A stretch of DNA of 64,000 nucleotides from Agrypnia vestita (taxonomy: Eukaryota > Arthropoda > Insecta > Trichoptera > Phryganeidae). The stretch covers positions 248,001 to 312,000 of the forward strand of contig JADDOH010023167.1 of NCBI GenBank assembly GCA_016648135.1. Direction: 5' to 3'. The translations under genes were made by a program, and so were the position numbers. The notes under the pieces were generated by a model, which saw only the letters and a list, made by a program, of their open reading frames with translations, did not search any database and was not told where the DNA came from. Positions 45,085-56,866 of this stretch are shown piece by piece. Position 1 is the first letter of the stretch; each line of letters opens with the position of its first letter.

Positions 45085-45420
45085 TTATAGAAGTATCAAG
45101 TCTCACAGAAACGAAGCTATTTATAAGAGAAACGTGTACGGAAGTATTTTTATAGGATGGCCCAGGGCTTATGACCAGCAAGAGCTGGCTTAAATAATCA
45201 CTCTACACAATGCAACGTTCACTAATTCCATCGTAAGAAAGTCCATACATTATCAAATTTTTGAAAGTTATATATAAGGTTACGTCCCAAATCTGAAAAT
45301 TTTTCAAGTATCTGAAGGGACTATGCTAGAAACCTCTGTAGTCCTTCTCTTGAAATAGTATACATAGATTTTGTAGCTGGTAATGATACATCTATATTTT
45401 TAAGTGTTTAATTATACTAT
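45085..45420 (+). repeat. Family A repeat
   Basis: AAGTCTCACAGAAACGAAGC, CCCAGGGCTTATGACC, GAGCTGGCTTAAATAATCAC, CACAATGCAACGTTCACTAA. Second arm decayed. Confidence 0.7.
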
Positions 45421-45424
45421 AATT

Positions 45425-45700
45425 TATCACAAATAATAATGAATGTATTATGAATAACCAAAGAATCGTCTTATCTTGAATATGTTCCCTTTCACCCTCT
45501 CACCGGTTTCTTTCGCACCCCCCACTATTTACCCCCATTTAGACACTTGACACCGAGGTACGATTGTTCATAATTTGTCAAGTTTACTTAGTACCTATTA
45601 CGTATACTCTGACGAAGGAAAGTTGCTTCCGAAACCGGTTAGTTTTTGCCAAAAATTAAGTGGTGATAAACTAAGTTAATTCGTTCACTTATATTAATAA
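45425..45700 (+). repeat. Repeat with hammerhead-like core
   Basis: A C-rich tract (45487-45560) precedes CTGACGA, a GGAA/TTCC hairpin and GAAAC (45609-45635), then CGGTTAGTTTTTGCC and AATTAAGTGG. The catalytic-core letters of a hammerhead ribozyme (CUGANGA and GAAA) are intact here. Confidence 0.5.
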
Positions 45701-46109
45701 TAATTCCCTCTATGGACTTATCCAGTAATTGTTTTCTCAGAATATACAGATAAACATATAATTAAAAAAAAGTCTTTCATTATTGGTTCTATAGAGATTT
45801 GCTGGGTTGAATATTTCTTGAAAATTTGCAATACCGCCATCACCCTGCCTTTTTATATTCAGGTCGTGTCACTAAAATGATCGTTAGACGAAAAATGTGA
45901 AAGAAAGAAAATCTGAATTGCTTCATATACTATCTTAATCGGTGATAAAGTTGTTTTAAAAGGGCTCCCTCTACCGGATGTTCCGTATTGTAGAACAGAC
46001 AGTTTTTATATTACATGCTTATGCTATTTATTACATCAGGAATTTAATCTGGGATGCACAAATGTATGTGTCAAGACCCCTTAACTGGATTATATATTAT
46101 CATTCTAAG
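45701..46109. other. Unassigned
   Basis: The plus frame at 45978-46205 runs into a family A copy; no domain. Confidence 0.4.
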
Positions 46110-46720
46110 CTTGTATTACTTGAGTCAATGTTATCGATGTTTCATAGAGATGAAACTATGTGTATATGGGAAAGTAGTTATGGAAATCTTTTTGGGTGTT
46201 CATAAGACTTACGACCTACCGTAAGGCTGGCTAAAGTGGTCACTTTACACAATGTAACGTTCATCATTTTCACCCACGATAGAATACTACGTCTATAAAT
46301 TTTTTAGAAGTCGTACACATTTAAGTTTTACAACCCGTTTCTGTGTGTGTTGTAATAATCATTAGCGCGACCTGCATCCAAAGCTTTTTTTCATTTCCAT
46401 TAATTATCTACAGACGTCAGTAATGAGATATTTATTTTTGATTGTAATTTTTTTAAAGCAATATCCTTTACATGTGTGACGAGATTCTTCCGAATTATTA
46501 GCATTATCTTGAATACACTTGAAATATCAATTCAATTTTTTAACTCCCTTTTAGGCCAGTTTTTTTTTCATTCAGAATATTTTGAGTTTGTCCAAATTTT
46601 TCAGACCTCAGTACTAGATTTTGTCCCAGGGACATCATTAATAAAGATATTTTATAAATGTGTTTATTGCTATTTTTTACAAAGGAAAGATACATACATA
46701 GAAATAGATGCTCATTTTCA
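46110..46720 (+). repeat. Family A repeat
   Basis: TCATAGAGATGAAACTATG, AAAGTAGTTATGGAAATC, CACTTTACACAATGTAACGT, then AGAATATTTTGAGTTTGTCC and TTTTGTCCCAGGGACATCAT. Confidence 0.7.
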
Positions 46721-47974
46721 TTACTCACGTATTATTTAAGGTGAATCCCCCCCCCTCTGACAAATCCGCCTATAATAGACTACCATATATAATAGATTAC
46801 CATATATTATATATATTTATATGCATATTTTTGCCTTCCATACATTATTTCGTAAGTGAATTTAATCAGGCAATTTTGTTAAAAATTCATATTTGTTACT
46901 TTAACGTAAATAATGTGTACTTATAGAGTTTCAAAGCGTTTGGCGGAAGAAATGACATGCAAAAAGCATCTGGCAATGATTACTATGAGTGTATAGTGCT
47001 TCCAGCTGGAGATGATATTCGCCAGGGAACACCCTGTTGTCGCAATTTGTACAGGCCTCTCTCCTCGACCGATCGGTCACCTTATGGTGGATGGGCCGAA
47101 TTATTAATATTTCAAGTGCACGAAATGTTGTCAGTTCCTCTGTCAACTGAGCATCCGCCCGCCAGATGTCGCCATGCGTCACGGTAGGGTTCTGTACCAG
47201 GATGAAAAAAATAGATCCGAGTTTCTGAATCGCTTTTTTGTAATTATTTTCTCCCGCGACGTCCGGTTGAAAAATATTTTACGATGCGGTTGACTCTGGG
47301 ATACGAATGAAATTATACTAAAACCATTTGGTACCATTATAATCCTTTTCATATACATTCATTATATAATTATTGAATTAAAACGCCTGTGTATACTGTG
47401 AATAATCGTAAAATGGTAAAAGTAAAAATTTAAGATGCATAAATTTTACAATTCAATTAGAAATTATTGGTCCAATCTAAAAAATATTTGACTCCTAATG
47501 CGTATGTTATAATAAAAAAAATACTAGAGAGATAAAGAAATATGTATTTTATATAATTTCATACTCCCTTACGTATCTCTGAAAAACGCTGATAAATAAT
47601 TTATTCTTGAAATAAAGAAAAAACCAGAAACAAATCAAATAATCACAAAAATTTTATTCCAAGCGAGACTCAAAAAATTCAAATAAATTACCCGCATTTG
47701 TTTTTTTTAATTCTCCGCGTATAATCGAGCAATTAATTTTTTTTTTTTCAAAATCGTACTTGTTATTGAGAAGTTAAAAAATGGTGTAATGTTTTATTGT
47801 TTGTTATTTAATTGTAAAATGGATATTTTAATGCTTCATAGATCATAATGGAAATGATATTGCGAGCTGAAAAAAGTTATACCGACCGAAAAATTCCGAA
47901 CATGATGTTTAAATTTCATAATATCAGAGTTTTCCAATTGATAATAGATTTTCCGTTTTATATCTTATTTTGGT
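46721..47974. other. No recognised gene; moderate-GC stretch at 46930-47190
   Basis: 46931-47187 is open on both strands for about 80 codons; the minus frame has ALYTHSNHCQMLFACHFFRQ, possibly a TE protein remnant. The rest is AT-rich. Confidence 0.35.
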
Positions 47975-48285
47975 TGTAGTGTGGTAGATAGAATAAAGAA
48001 AGGAATGCTGAGATGGTTTGGTCATGTGGAATGTATGAACGAGGAAAGGATGATTAAGAAAATATATGAGGCGAGTGTTGAAGGCAACAGGAATAGAGGG
48101 CGTCCGCGAAAGACCTGGCACGACCAGATACTACAAATATTTTAGGATGGCCCTGTTAAAAGCCGCAACAACCGTAGAACTTGTATGAATGTGGCAGAAG
48201 CAAAAGTGGTGTGCCAGGATAGAAGATTGTGGCGTCCAATCCTCTCTGCCTACCCCTGCGGAGAAACGGCGTGATGGTTAGTTAG
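47975..48285 (+). pseudogene. LINE reverse-transcriptase C-terminal remnant
   Basis: Plus frame: RIKKGMLRWFGHVECMNEER, a GRPRKTWHDQI block and, after an in-frame stop, VAEAKVVCQDRRLWRPIL. These are the standard closing motifs of RTE/jockey-type LINE ORF2 proteins (RW-GHV ... GRP-K-W-D ... A-DR--WR). Confidence 0.85.
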
Positions 48286-48560
48286 TTAATTAGTATAACG
48301 TCAAATTAAAGGTAATGTCAACATCAGTAATATTGTTGAATTTTTGCAAAAAAAATTGGTTTTATTTTAGTGTATATGGTACTATGTAGTATGTGGTATG
48401 GTGGTAATAGTATATGGTATAAAGTAGAACGACCTTAAGTAAAACCTCTTGCAATACAATTCAACAGATAAAACAGATGGTACATTGTCACGCGATAGCT
48501 TAAAAATTGAATTTAAACATAAGCTGTACTCTTCGCCATGGAATGTCAACAGACTCAATA
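48286..48560. other. Spacer
   Basis: Includes a TATGGTA-rich patch at 48370-48420. Confidence 0.4.
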
Positions 48561-48564
48561 CGGA

Positions 48565-48845
48565 TGAAATATTATCAATACTGGGCATGTCAAGGCAGCG
48601 CTCACTCCCCGCTGTTCTTTGCGACCCAAAAATGCCGATCAAAACCAAAGGTCGAGTATATACGACCTACTTTGCTACAACGGACAAAAAGTGAGGGCCA
48701 ACAAACTCAAGATGATCAGGTGGGCTGAGAATCGACGAGCTTTGAAGAGTTCGGAATGAATATACCAGGAGATGTTCTAGGATAGCATGGGAGAAGCTAG
48801 GCTAAGATGGTGTGGTCTTATAAGAACAAGACTAGATTATTATTT
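48565..48845 (+). pseudogene. LINE reverse-transcriptase remnant
   Basis: Pieces in shifting frames: CDPKMPIKTKGRVYTT, then RPTLLQ, KLKMIRWAENRR, and LRWCGLIRTR. The order (P-K-KG-VY, RP-LLYG, K-LRW, RLRWYGH) matches the thumb and C-terminus of RTE/jockey-type reverse transcriptases. Heavily decayed. Confidence 0.6.
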
Positions 48846-50319
48846 TTTTTTAATATCCAAACTTATTCATTTTATTACCCTTACGCGCGACGAGACGTAG
48901 AAGTTTAGTACATGAATGGAAATAATGATTATTCTCAACGATGTGGTTTGAAAATTCAGAAAAATTATTGCAAGTTAGAAAACAACGATGTTCTTTTAGT
49001 AAAATATTGATAATTCTTGTAGTTTGATCCATAAAATGCAGGTAGAGATAACATTGTAAATATAATTAAACATTTTTAATAATCTATCGTTATGAACCTC
49101 TACAATGTGAACGCCAAATCCATCAATAGTGAGAGTATATTTTAAGACGAGTTTGTTCAACTGGCGACGTGAGAAAATAATCATGTAAGAAAATTAAAGA
49201 AGCATCATTGACATGCCAGCGTATAAGAGTGTGGCTTCTTTTATTTTTAAGAGTTGTATCTTCTCCACTTATCTGTATAAGATAAGCAAGAAGGTTATAT
49301 TTGATTTTTAAAAACATATCCATTATTTTTAACTAAATCAGTTAATTTGTAGGAAATTGTAGAAGGGTAAATTGTAGAAAAAGTGGATTGATATGAACAT
49401 CTGCATGGTCAAAAAGACCATCAGAATAGCCAAAATAAATTTCTGGTGGGATTTGTAAAAGTATAGCGGTTGCTTTTGTCCTAATTATGAGGGCATCCAA
49501 GCAGTAGTTTAAATTCATTATTTTTAAATTCATAACGAGAAAGAAAACCATCTAAAAATACGGCAAATTTAATTAAGCCTCTCTTAAAAAAATTTAAATT
49601 CGCGTAAAGGCCTTGCGCTAATCGGGCCGACATTACCAAATGAAGAATAATAATTATTATTAAGAATGCTGTTGGTATTTAAAAGAGGGAAAAGTACACG
49701 AATATTATATATTTTTAATACACATTTTCCGCTGTAGGGTTGTACACTAATTTGACTTGCGATGTGATGTGAATTTTAGTCTGTAACAAGGAGGTTGCTA
49801 ACGCCCGTTGTGCATTATTTTATGTAAAATGCCAGTCCGCAATAAGCTCTCAGCTTTTTCAGCGCATGACAGCGTTAAATCTCAATCTCACTTCCAGAGG
49901 CGTGCTATTTTATATGTATATTCGAAATATAAAACAAATAAAATGATTTTCAATTTTATTTTGTCTATCATTTTTATGTAAAATATTTCATGCACAGCTG
50001 AGATCAATACCATACTAAATATATATTTCCTTGCATTCAATGAATGAATGTTTGTATTCAAGTTTATTTTGTATTATTTAGATTAATGCATACTATCTAT
50101 CTGCAAAGAGACGGAATACGGGTATGAATTTCTCTGACTCTTATAGAGAAGTAAAAAAAAACATGTTTCTTTATTTTGGACGTTTTATTGTGACACTTTA
50201 TGTAAAAATAACCAATAAAAATAAATATAATAAAAATATTACCCACTCTTAAGTACGTTTCTATCGTATCATTTGAGTCAATGTGGTGCGATCGTGTAAA
50301 AATTTCGGCCTAGATTCGT
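48846..50319. other. No gene seen
   Basis: AT-rich. Short minus frames at 48850-49551 share no domain. Confidence 0.5.
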
Positions 50320-50670
50320 TCAGTGCAACCAACAACAAAATAGACGCTTTAATCTAGAAGACGCGTGTGTCACAAGATCATATCGAGGGTAGAAAGACAA
50401 AAGGGTGTTAGTGATTATTTCGAACTTAAGAGGAGAGCAAAAGAATTCTGTCTTCGGGTGATTTTTATTCATCCACCTAACAAACGGAACATCAATGGTC
50501 AATGGATCTACATTCGACGTACAACAAACGCGAATTGAGGCAAGATACGGTAAATCACTGAGAATCGGTGTGTCCACGGGGACTTTGAAAGTCTGATAAA
50601 TCAAAAGAAAACTTGCCTTTCGCATGTTGAAAGATGTGCATTCAATTCATTTTCCTCACCTGAAACAAGA
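50320..50670 (-). other. Open frame with possible splice acceptor, unassigned
   Basis: Minus strand: a T-rich tract and TTGTTTCAG|GTGAG near 50660 precede a 101-codon frame (50625-50320). No domain is recognised. The first 60 bp resemble 19147-19196 (inverted relation the same). Confidence 0.25.
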
Positions 50671-50729
50671 ACAAAAAAAAAACATAAGTATATATATACA
50701 TACTATTAATTTTTAGTTTTTAACATAGA

Positions 50730-50990
50730 TATTAAAGTGTAATGTAAAAACATTTGTATGTAAGAGAAGATACATTTTATAGCTGAGAAATCAGAAACAA
50801 TATTTAAGATGAAAAATAAAATGAAGGGTTATGTTAAAAATTAACAAATTATAAGAAATATAAATCACCACGTGTATATAGTGCGCGGGTTCCAAGGTCA
50901 ACAAAGTCTATTAATTGCGTGAATACGTAACAATCCTTGGCGTGAGCGAGTGTTGCAAATTGTGCTTATGGAAGCGTGTATTACTCGTTT
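50730..50990 (+). repeat. Repeat D, copy 1
   Basis: Diverged direct match to 53545-53790: AAGGTCAACAAAGTCT, CAATCCTTGGCGTGAGCG and, before them, GAGAAATCAGAAACAATATT. Confidence 0.5.
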
Positions 50991-51324
50991 GAACAATTTT
51001 TAATTGTTGCTATTAAAATTTTACTTTCTCGGATTGATGCAAATCTATTTTTTCTATAGGTACTTGAAAATTAGTTTAAGTATATCTCTTGTCCCGAGGG
51101 CGGCAGCGTCGCTCTCGAAACGTGTGAATTATTATTTTGTTTATTATTTAAAATCTTTTATTATTTTATTTATAAAATGAATTTGCAAAATATGAAATAA
51201 ATGATGCATAATTTCTTCAATTTTTCCTTTAAATTTGACGTTTGGTGAAAATCTGTCATAATGTTATATTGATGTGGCAAGGAAATTAAAATTCTCACCC
51301 AAAACCATGCATATATACATTACA
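50991..51324. other. Spacer with GAAAC hairpin
   Basis: CCCGAGGGCGGCAGCGTCGC then TCTCGAAACGTG at 51095-51126 resembles the hammerhead-like layout but the first core is lost. Confidence 0.35.
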
Positions 51325-51654
51325 TTACGCTGTAGCACTTCGAGAAAGAGTGGAATCTGATGAATCATTTCGCGATTGCAACGATCTTTTTGGCGAAGGA
51401 ACGATTAGCGAAAGGGCATGCACCAGGTGACAACAAGTGAGGAAAGGATCGATCTTTGGATTTTGAGAACCGGCCCTTCGCAATGAGAATGTGCTCCCTG
51501 TGGCCCTGAGCCCTCGGCCCTGCGGGTAAGCGTTCGACTTCTGGCATGTTCCACGCGCCGTAATTGGTTGATTTCTCTCGCGGCGACCGGGGAGGCTACT
51601 CGCCCCAAGATGTTGTTCTTCTTGAGTTTTGGCTACGGTTCCCCACAGTATCAA
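51325..51654. other. GC-rich unassigned block
   Basis: The minus strand is open in more than one frame for 60-109 codons, including EINQLRRVEHARSRTLTRRA. Open frames in several phases suggest GC-driven openness. It may be an LTR-retrotransposon or SINE-like remnant; not recognised. Confidence 0.3.
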
Positions 51655-52041
51655 TAGCCTAAATCATACATGTAATACTCTTATATTGCTAATGCCCACA
51701 CGTGGAGACGTCACGGACTAAGCGCGGTAGAAAATGCTTTCTTATATCTCATTGCTCTCACTTGACCTGTTGTGCGCAAGCGTCGTAACTCTCATTTATC
51801 CCATGTGGCGGCGCTGATTGGATATAAATTGGCGGTAATTCTCGGACATGCGCACAAGACTCGAAGTGATACCGCATGGGTGAGACAAACACATATTTCA
51901 ATATCATTTTTCAATTTCACTTTTTCAATTGATTTATTTTTAATATAACATTTACATTACAAACATATGTAAATATTATTAACAAGTGAGAAAATATACA
52001 AACAAATATCAAACGTATATAAATTCATTCATATCTTAGGT
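51655..52041. other. Unassigned
   Basis: GATTGGATATAAATTGGCGG at 51817-51836 contains a TATA-like ATATAAAT; no downstream gene. Confidence 0.35.
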
Positions 52042-52504
52042 GTAGGAGAATCCTGCTTCGGAATACTCTCTCAGAGACATGGAACAGATCAATGTTCAGA
52101 GTAATATTTTTCAGCGTAGCAGTAACTCTTCCAACAGTCATAACCATTGGCAAGTTGGTCCTGTATATTGGAATGTGAAACAATCTATGCTGACGCTATC
52201 TTAGGTAATTATCGGGAACATACAAAGCAATGCTCCGCATAATTTCAGGATTATCGATCACACCGCGCAACAATCGATGAAAATGCGTAATCAGATACAC
52301 ATTCCTTCTAGTCTCTAAACTATTGCAGCCAAGCATACCCTGGAGGAACTCGGTTGGGTAAAGCCAAGGATAATGCCCGTACTCTATCATGTACTTTTTT
52401 GCATTGTAGTGATTTCGCCTATTTCCAGGCCCTGCCAGCAATATAGGATTATTACATATACGATCCCAATTCAATTTGCTACACCTGTATGCATTCCCTG
52501 ACAT
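52042..52504 (-). pseudogene. Jockey-like LINE reverse-transcriptase C-terminus
   Basis: The minus frame from 52504 includes LETRRNVYLITHFHRLLRG, then VIDNPEIM and LYVPDNYLR before a stop at 52196. The same frame resumes after it with FHIPIYRTNL ... NIDLFHVSERVFRSRI. The pattern L--RR---L--FL--LL-G...RVP...RTN...D-F--S---F is the C-terminal domain of jockey-clade ORF2. 5'-truncated. Confidence 0.75.
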
Positions 52505-53045
52505 GGTATTAGAAGTTATTATGAATGAACAATTTAAATGAAAACGTGTTGTATCTACTCAAGACGATTTGCTATAAATCGTGCATTACAGGTATGAAGG
52601 TCAAAATTATTATCAAGACCGCACGAAGTTTTTCCTTCAATATTTAATAACCGAACGATTAACCCGCGCCGTGCACGGCATCAGAGATTAAACAAATTTT
52701 GTATCAATTTTCCGATACAAAAAACTGCATTAAATACGACAATACCGCTCCAACACATCAACTGGCAGTGGAATGTCAAAAAAATGTGAGTATTATTTAG
52801 TCAGCACTACATCAGCTTGTAGGCAGACGAAAAGAAGTGATTTCAACATTACAATAATTGAATTATTATAGCAAACGTCACATTTTATCATTAAAAATCC
52901 GTGTTGTAGAAATTATTATTGACAATATTCAGCTATTGGGGCGACACGTGATTCTAATTCGTTTCGTTTTGGAATATGTTTTTGTTTGAGTTTTGAATTC
53001 GAAGTTCAGAGCGTTTCGGATTGAACTGGGAGTTTATTATATTGA
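52505..53045. other. No gene seen
   Basis: Unassigned, mixed composition. Confidence 0.45.
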
Positions 53046-53453
53046 CTAGCTGCAACCCGTCAAAAATGACGGAACATTGGTTCGCGTCTTTTTGGCGCTC
53101 CACGGGCCGGTTCGGGTTTGGTGGCCCGGGGTTCAAGCTCCATCTCCGGCCGATTTTTAGCCGTGATTTCGAACGAATACGAAGTTACGGGGACAGACAC
53201 GGACGGACAAACAACGAAATTATTATGTTTGATCTTTTTGGCAGTCCAAGGAAAGGCGGCCGTAGGAACATGCGTTGAGCGGCCGGTTCGGATTTGCTTC
53301 GCCCGGGGTTCAAGCCCCATCTCTGGCAGTTTAGTTTCATTTTTTTAGCCGAGAGTTACGGGGACAGACAGACGGACGGACGAACGGACGGACAGACGGA
53401 CGGACAGGCGGACGGACAGACAGACCGACAGTCAACGAAATTATTATGTTTGA
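53046..53453 (-). mobile_element. Helitron with partial internal duplication
   Basis: Minus strand: 5' TC at 53453 (TCAAACATAATAATTTCGTT), 3' hairpin CCGTCATTTTTGACGG and terminal CTAG at 53046-53049, flanked by A and T. The head repeats inside at 53231, so two partial copies are fused. A (GACG/GACA)n tract lies at 53361-53432. No helicase. Confidence 0.75.
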
Positions 53454-53544
53454 TGATTTATCTAACACCATCAGAAAGATATTAGGAACTGTTTAAGTAC
53501 CTATAAAATTACAATAATGACCCAGACAGATATTTCTGTGTGCA

Positions 53545-53790
53545 ATATTAATGTAAAGGAGAATAACACGTACAAAATACACCTTTTTTACGATTGAGAA
53601 ATTAGAAAAAAATATTGAAAATTAAATAAAATAAAATTTACAATTAAATGCTACAAATTAATCAATTATTAGAGATACAAAATGCCCGCACAAGTAGGTA
53701 TAGAGTGCGTAGGTAAGAAGGTCAACGAAGTCTTTAACGAGATACGCGACAGTCCTCGGCATAAACGTGTATTACAATTTTCTTCTCTAC
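53545..53790 (+). repeat. Repeat D, copy 2
   Basis: See copy 1 at 50730; AAGGTCAACGAAGTCT and ACAGTCCTCGGCATAAACG. Confidence 0.5.
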
Positions 53791-54110
53791 TTCAACTTTA
53801 TTTAGACTCAAGAATCTGTTTGTGCAGGAGTTTCCTCTTGTGATGTTGAATTCCAGCTATCTCTCCATCGCTCCTGGGGTCTCCCTGGTGGACGCGGTCC
53901 ATCTGGAACGCCATGCAGAGCTGTGTATGGTAATCTTTTTGTACTCATTCTCTGTACGTGTTGGTACCAGTATCGTCGACGCTTTCGCCCCCATCTGACC
54001 ACATCCAGAACCTCGCGGACCTCCCGGATTGCTGTGTTCCTCACGCGATCATGCAGTCTTATCAGCAATAGCACGCAGGTTCTCATTTCATCTCATCTCA
54101 TTTCAGTTGT
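53791..54110 (-). pseudogene. LINE reverse-transcriptase C-terminus (RTE-like)
   Basis: The minus frame has LHDRVRNTAIREVREV, WYQHVQRMSTKRLPYTAL, and PDGPRPPGRPQERWRDSW ending in TSQEETPAQT. This is the closing region of an RTE-like ORF2, open for 92 codons, so probably fairly young. Confidence 0.85.
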
Positions 54111-54129
54111 CTTAAGATATTAAACATTC

Positions 54130-54440
54130 GAATGAATGTTCACCTTCTTTGTCTTATCCATGGCTTTATCCCACTCTCGTTGTCGACTGTTGGGCTGAGT
54201 TCTCTTTGTCCTTGGGCTAAACATTTCTCTATCCTGGATAACGTCACCCAATCAATACCTCTACATCTGGCCATCCCTTTATACCACTAATGAATTTTTT
54301 GATCTTCCACTGGATGCAATTTGGGGAAGATCCATGGAGATCGCCTGTTTAACAGTGTGATCGAGTGCTCTGCGTACAACGTGGTCATACTATCTCAATT
54401 GCCATTCCTTCATCGTGCTATTGATGTTTTTTCGAACGTA
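54130..54440 (-). pseudogene. Second LINE C-terminal remnant, decayed
   Basis: Minus, shifting frames: MKEWQLR, YDHVVRRALDHTVKQAISMD, then ending TQPNSRQREWDKAMDKTKK. Same type as the fragment at 53791 but with several stops. Confidence 0.6.
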
Positions 54441-55539
54441 TGTTAACCATGTGTATTATAATTAATAACAAAGTTATTAATAATAAAAAATGATAAAATG
54501 AGAAAACATAATTGAAGCAGCTTTATATCAATAAACTGCTGTTGTTTGACGGAACCGCGATATAAGTAAAACAATTTAAAAATACTCGATTAATCGAAGA
54601 CTGAAAAAAAATTACTACCAATAAAAATACGGATAAAAAATCTTGTCACGGCGAATTAAGCACTTTATTTTTAAGTGTTGTGTAGTTTTTTTTTTGAAAT
54701 GATCTCGATACATTTCTGCGAAGAATGCAGTGAGTGGGATGCTGAGTTTTTTTAAAGCAAGTACCGATTCCGGCCCCATAAACGATTTTAAATTTCATTT
54801 TATTCCGCGTGAAAAAAATACAATAGGACGGATATCGCGGTTCAGAAGCATTATTGAAAATTGGTATCATTAACATAATGGCAGAAATAATTAATGGTTT
54901 TAGTTGAATAAGACAGGTTTCTCATCCGATCATTATCAACAGGAAGAATAACTGGTCTCATTTTGATACTTTCCATTGCCACAAAAACGAAAATTAATGC
55001 ATCTTATTACTGTACACTAGACGTGAAAAATCAATATAATAACGACTTGCCTTGAGTGACCGCACAACATATGTCGCGCGATGATTTCTTGTCACATTCT
55101 GATTATTATGGACTTTACGAAGGACAGACAGACAGACAACGAAATTATCATTTTTGATAAAATTGATAAATTGAAGACAGAGTAAAGATGCAGAAAAAAG
55201 TAGTTTTTATATAAGAAAATGGTCATCATTTTGCAAATGCCGTATTTCATGCTCTTAATATAACATTGGATACGTATCATACACTGAAAATTGTATATGA
55301 AATACGACTAGGAGTCAATACATTAAAATGAACTGTTACAGTAGACCAAGAAAGACCAAGAAACCGAAGCACCACTTTGCATATGATGAGAGTGCAGGAT
55401 GAAATGTTTGAGTATGATTATATGGTAAAGATTGTTAATTTCACAAATACTTATTTTTTATATTATTTATAACTGTTTTTGAAAGCATTTCTGTGTGATT
55501 TAGAAGCATTTTAATTTTCTTTTAATTTAAATCTTGGGT
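54441..55539. other. No gene; small Helitron head at 55120-55155
   Basis: GACAGACAGACAACGAAATT (minus Helitron head) at 55124-55143. Otherwise AT-rich. Confidence 0.45.
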
Positions 55540-55660
55540 GAAAGAGACTGGTGCATTTCTAAACCGGTAGACTAAAAATTTGATAAGATAAGATAAAAGT
55601 GGTTATATAACTTACATTTTGTTATGCATAAAAATGCCTGGCCACCATTAAATATTAATA
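55540..55660 (+). repeat. Hammerhead-like hairpin repeat, degenerate
   Basis: AGAGACTGGTGCATTTCTAA then ACCGGTAGACTAAAA, as at 20409; the core letters are lost. Confidence 0.35.
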
Positions 55661-56616
55661 ATATAAAATCAATTGTTAATTCACATATGCTTACATGATC
55701 ACACTACATTGATAAACTAAATATACATATGCATATTGCTAGAGCACGCCCAAGACACTTGTAATTAGGATAATGGGTTGAGTTTTAAATAATAATGTAT
55801 TGTTTTTATGCATATTTTATATCCAGTATTCTGTAAGTGTTGCTTTAAAAAATATATAAAAAATGTTGTTCAAAGATAAAAGAAAGCAATATTGCGTCGC
55901 GTGTTGAGTAATTTTATCCTGTTATTTTTCAAGGATTCACCTTAAGCTTTATTAAAAATTTGTACCTTCACCTTTTGCAAGTATTCTCATAGCACACCCA
56001 CTGCTTGAAATTTAATCTCGTATTAATGTTTACAGCATACAACACAACGACATTCAAATGTGCATTTCTATTTTAAAATGTAAAAATGCATTTCTGTATA
56101 TCAACCCCGCCGTCACTGTGCATCCCACTTTCGTACATTTCACATATGAAAATGGATGGCACTGCACTTTTTATTTATTTTGTATGGTCACACATTGTGT
56201 GGAGTGTTCATTGTGTGTGTGTATGTGTGTTGTGTCCGAAAGTGTATCTCTGTATTGTGTATGTGTGGGCTTGGGGTGACCACATCATTAAGCAAATAAA
56301 TAGGTCGATAATGCACATAAATGGGACGACATATTTTGTGGGCGAAAGGACAACCGAATATAAGTCATAATTCAATTATATGCTTCTAAACCAAATGCAT
56401 ATGCCATTTTTATATGGAGATATTATTTGCTGATATGTGTGAATTAATAAAAAGCCTACATGTAATTGTTAAGAGCATAAAGTTGCAGCATCTGGCTTAT
56501 TTATTTCGGAACAAAAAATAAAAAAACGCACATTGATACCTACTAGGGTAGTGTGGTGTGTGGTAATATGAGATTTTTTTGCTTACTTGCACTAGGTTAA
56601 TACTGATTTTGTATTA
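55661..56616. other. No gene; TG-rich tract
   Basis: TG-rich simple repeat at 56205-56270. Frames through it are simple-repeat artefacts. Confidence 0.5.
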
Positions 56617-56866
56617 TCAAACATAATAATTTCGCTGTCTGTCCCTCCGCCCGTTCGTCTATCTGTCTGTCTCATAACTTCGTGTAACGTAAAAACGAAA
56701 TTATGATGGGGCTTGAACCCCGGTCCACCAAACCCGAACCGGCCTTTCAACGAATGTTTCTACGGCCGCCTGTCCTTGGGGCGCCAAAAAGATGCTATAA
56801 ATATATATGAGGGATAAGACAAAGACGCGAACCGACGTTTCGTCATTTTTGACGGGTTGCAGATAG
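56617..56866 (+). mobile_element. Helitron, short
   Basis: Starts TCAAACATAATAATTTCGCT after A; ends CATTTTTGACGGGTTGCAG then ATAG|T (one change from CTAG). Interior GGGGCTTGAACCCCGGTCC and ACCCGAACCGGC blocks are shared with 53046-53453. Confidence 0.75.

Noticed and set aside
50320..50625. A 101-codon minus frame as a host gene
   Set aside because: No recognised domain, and the frame does not run through the splice-like site upstream; kept only as unassigned.
53361..53432. CRISPR-like or satellite array
   Set aside because: It is a GACG/GACA tetranucleotide tract inside a Helitron.
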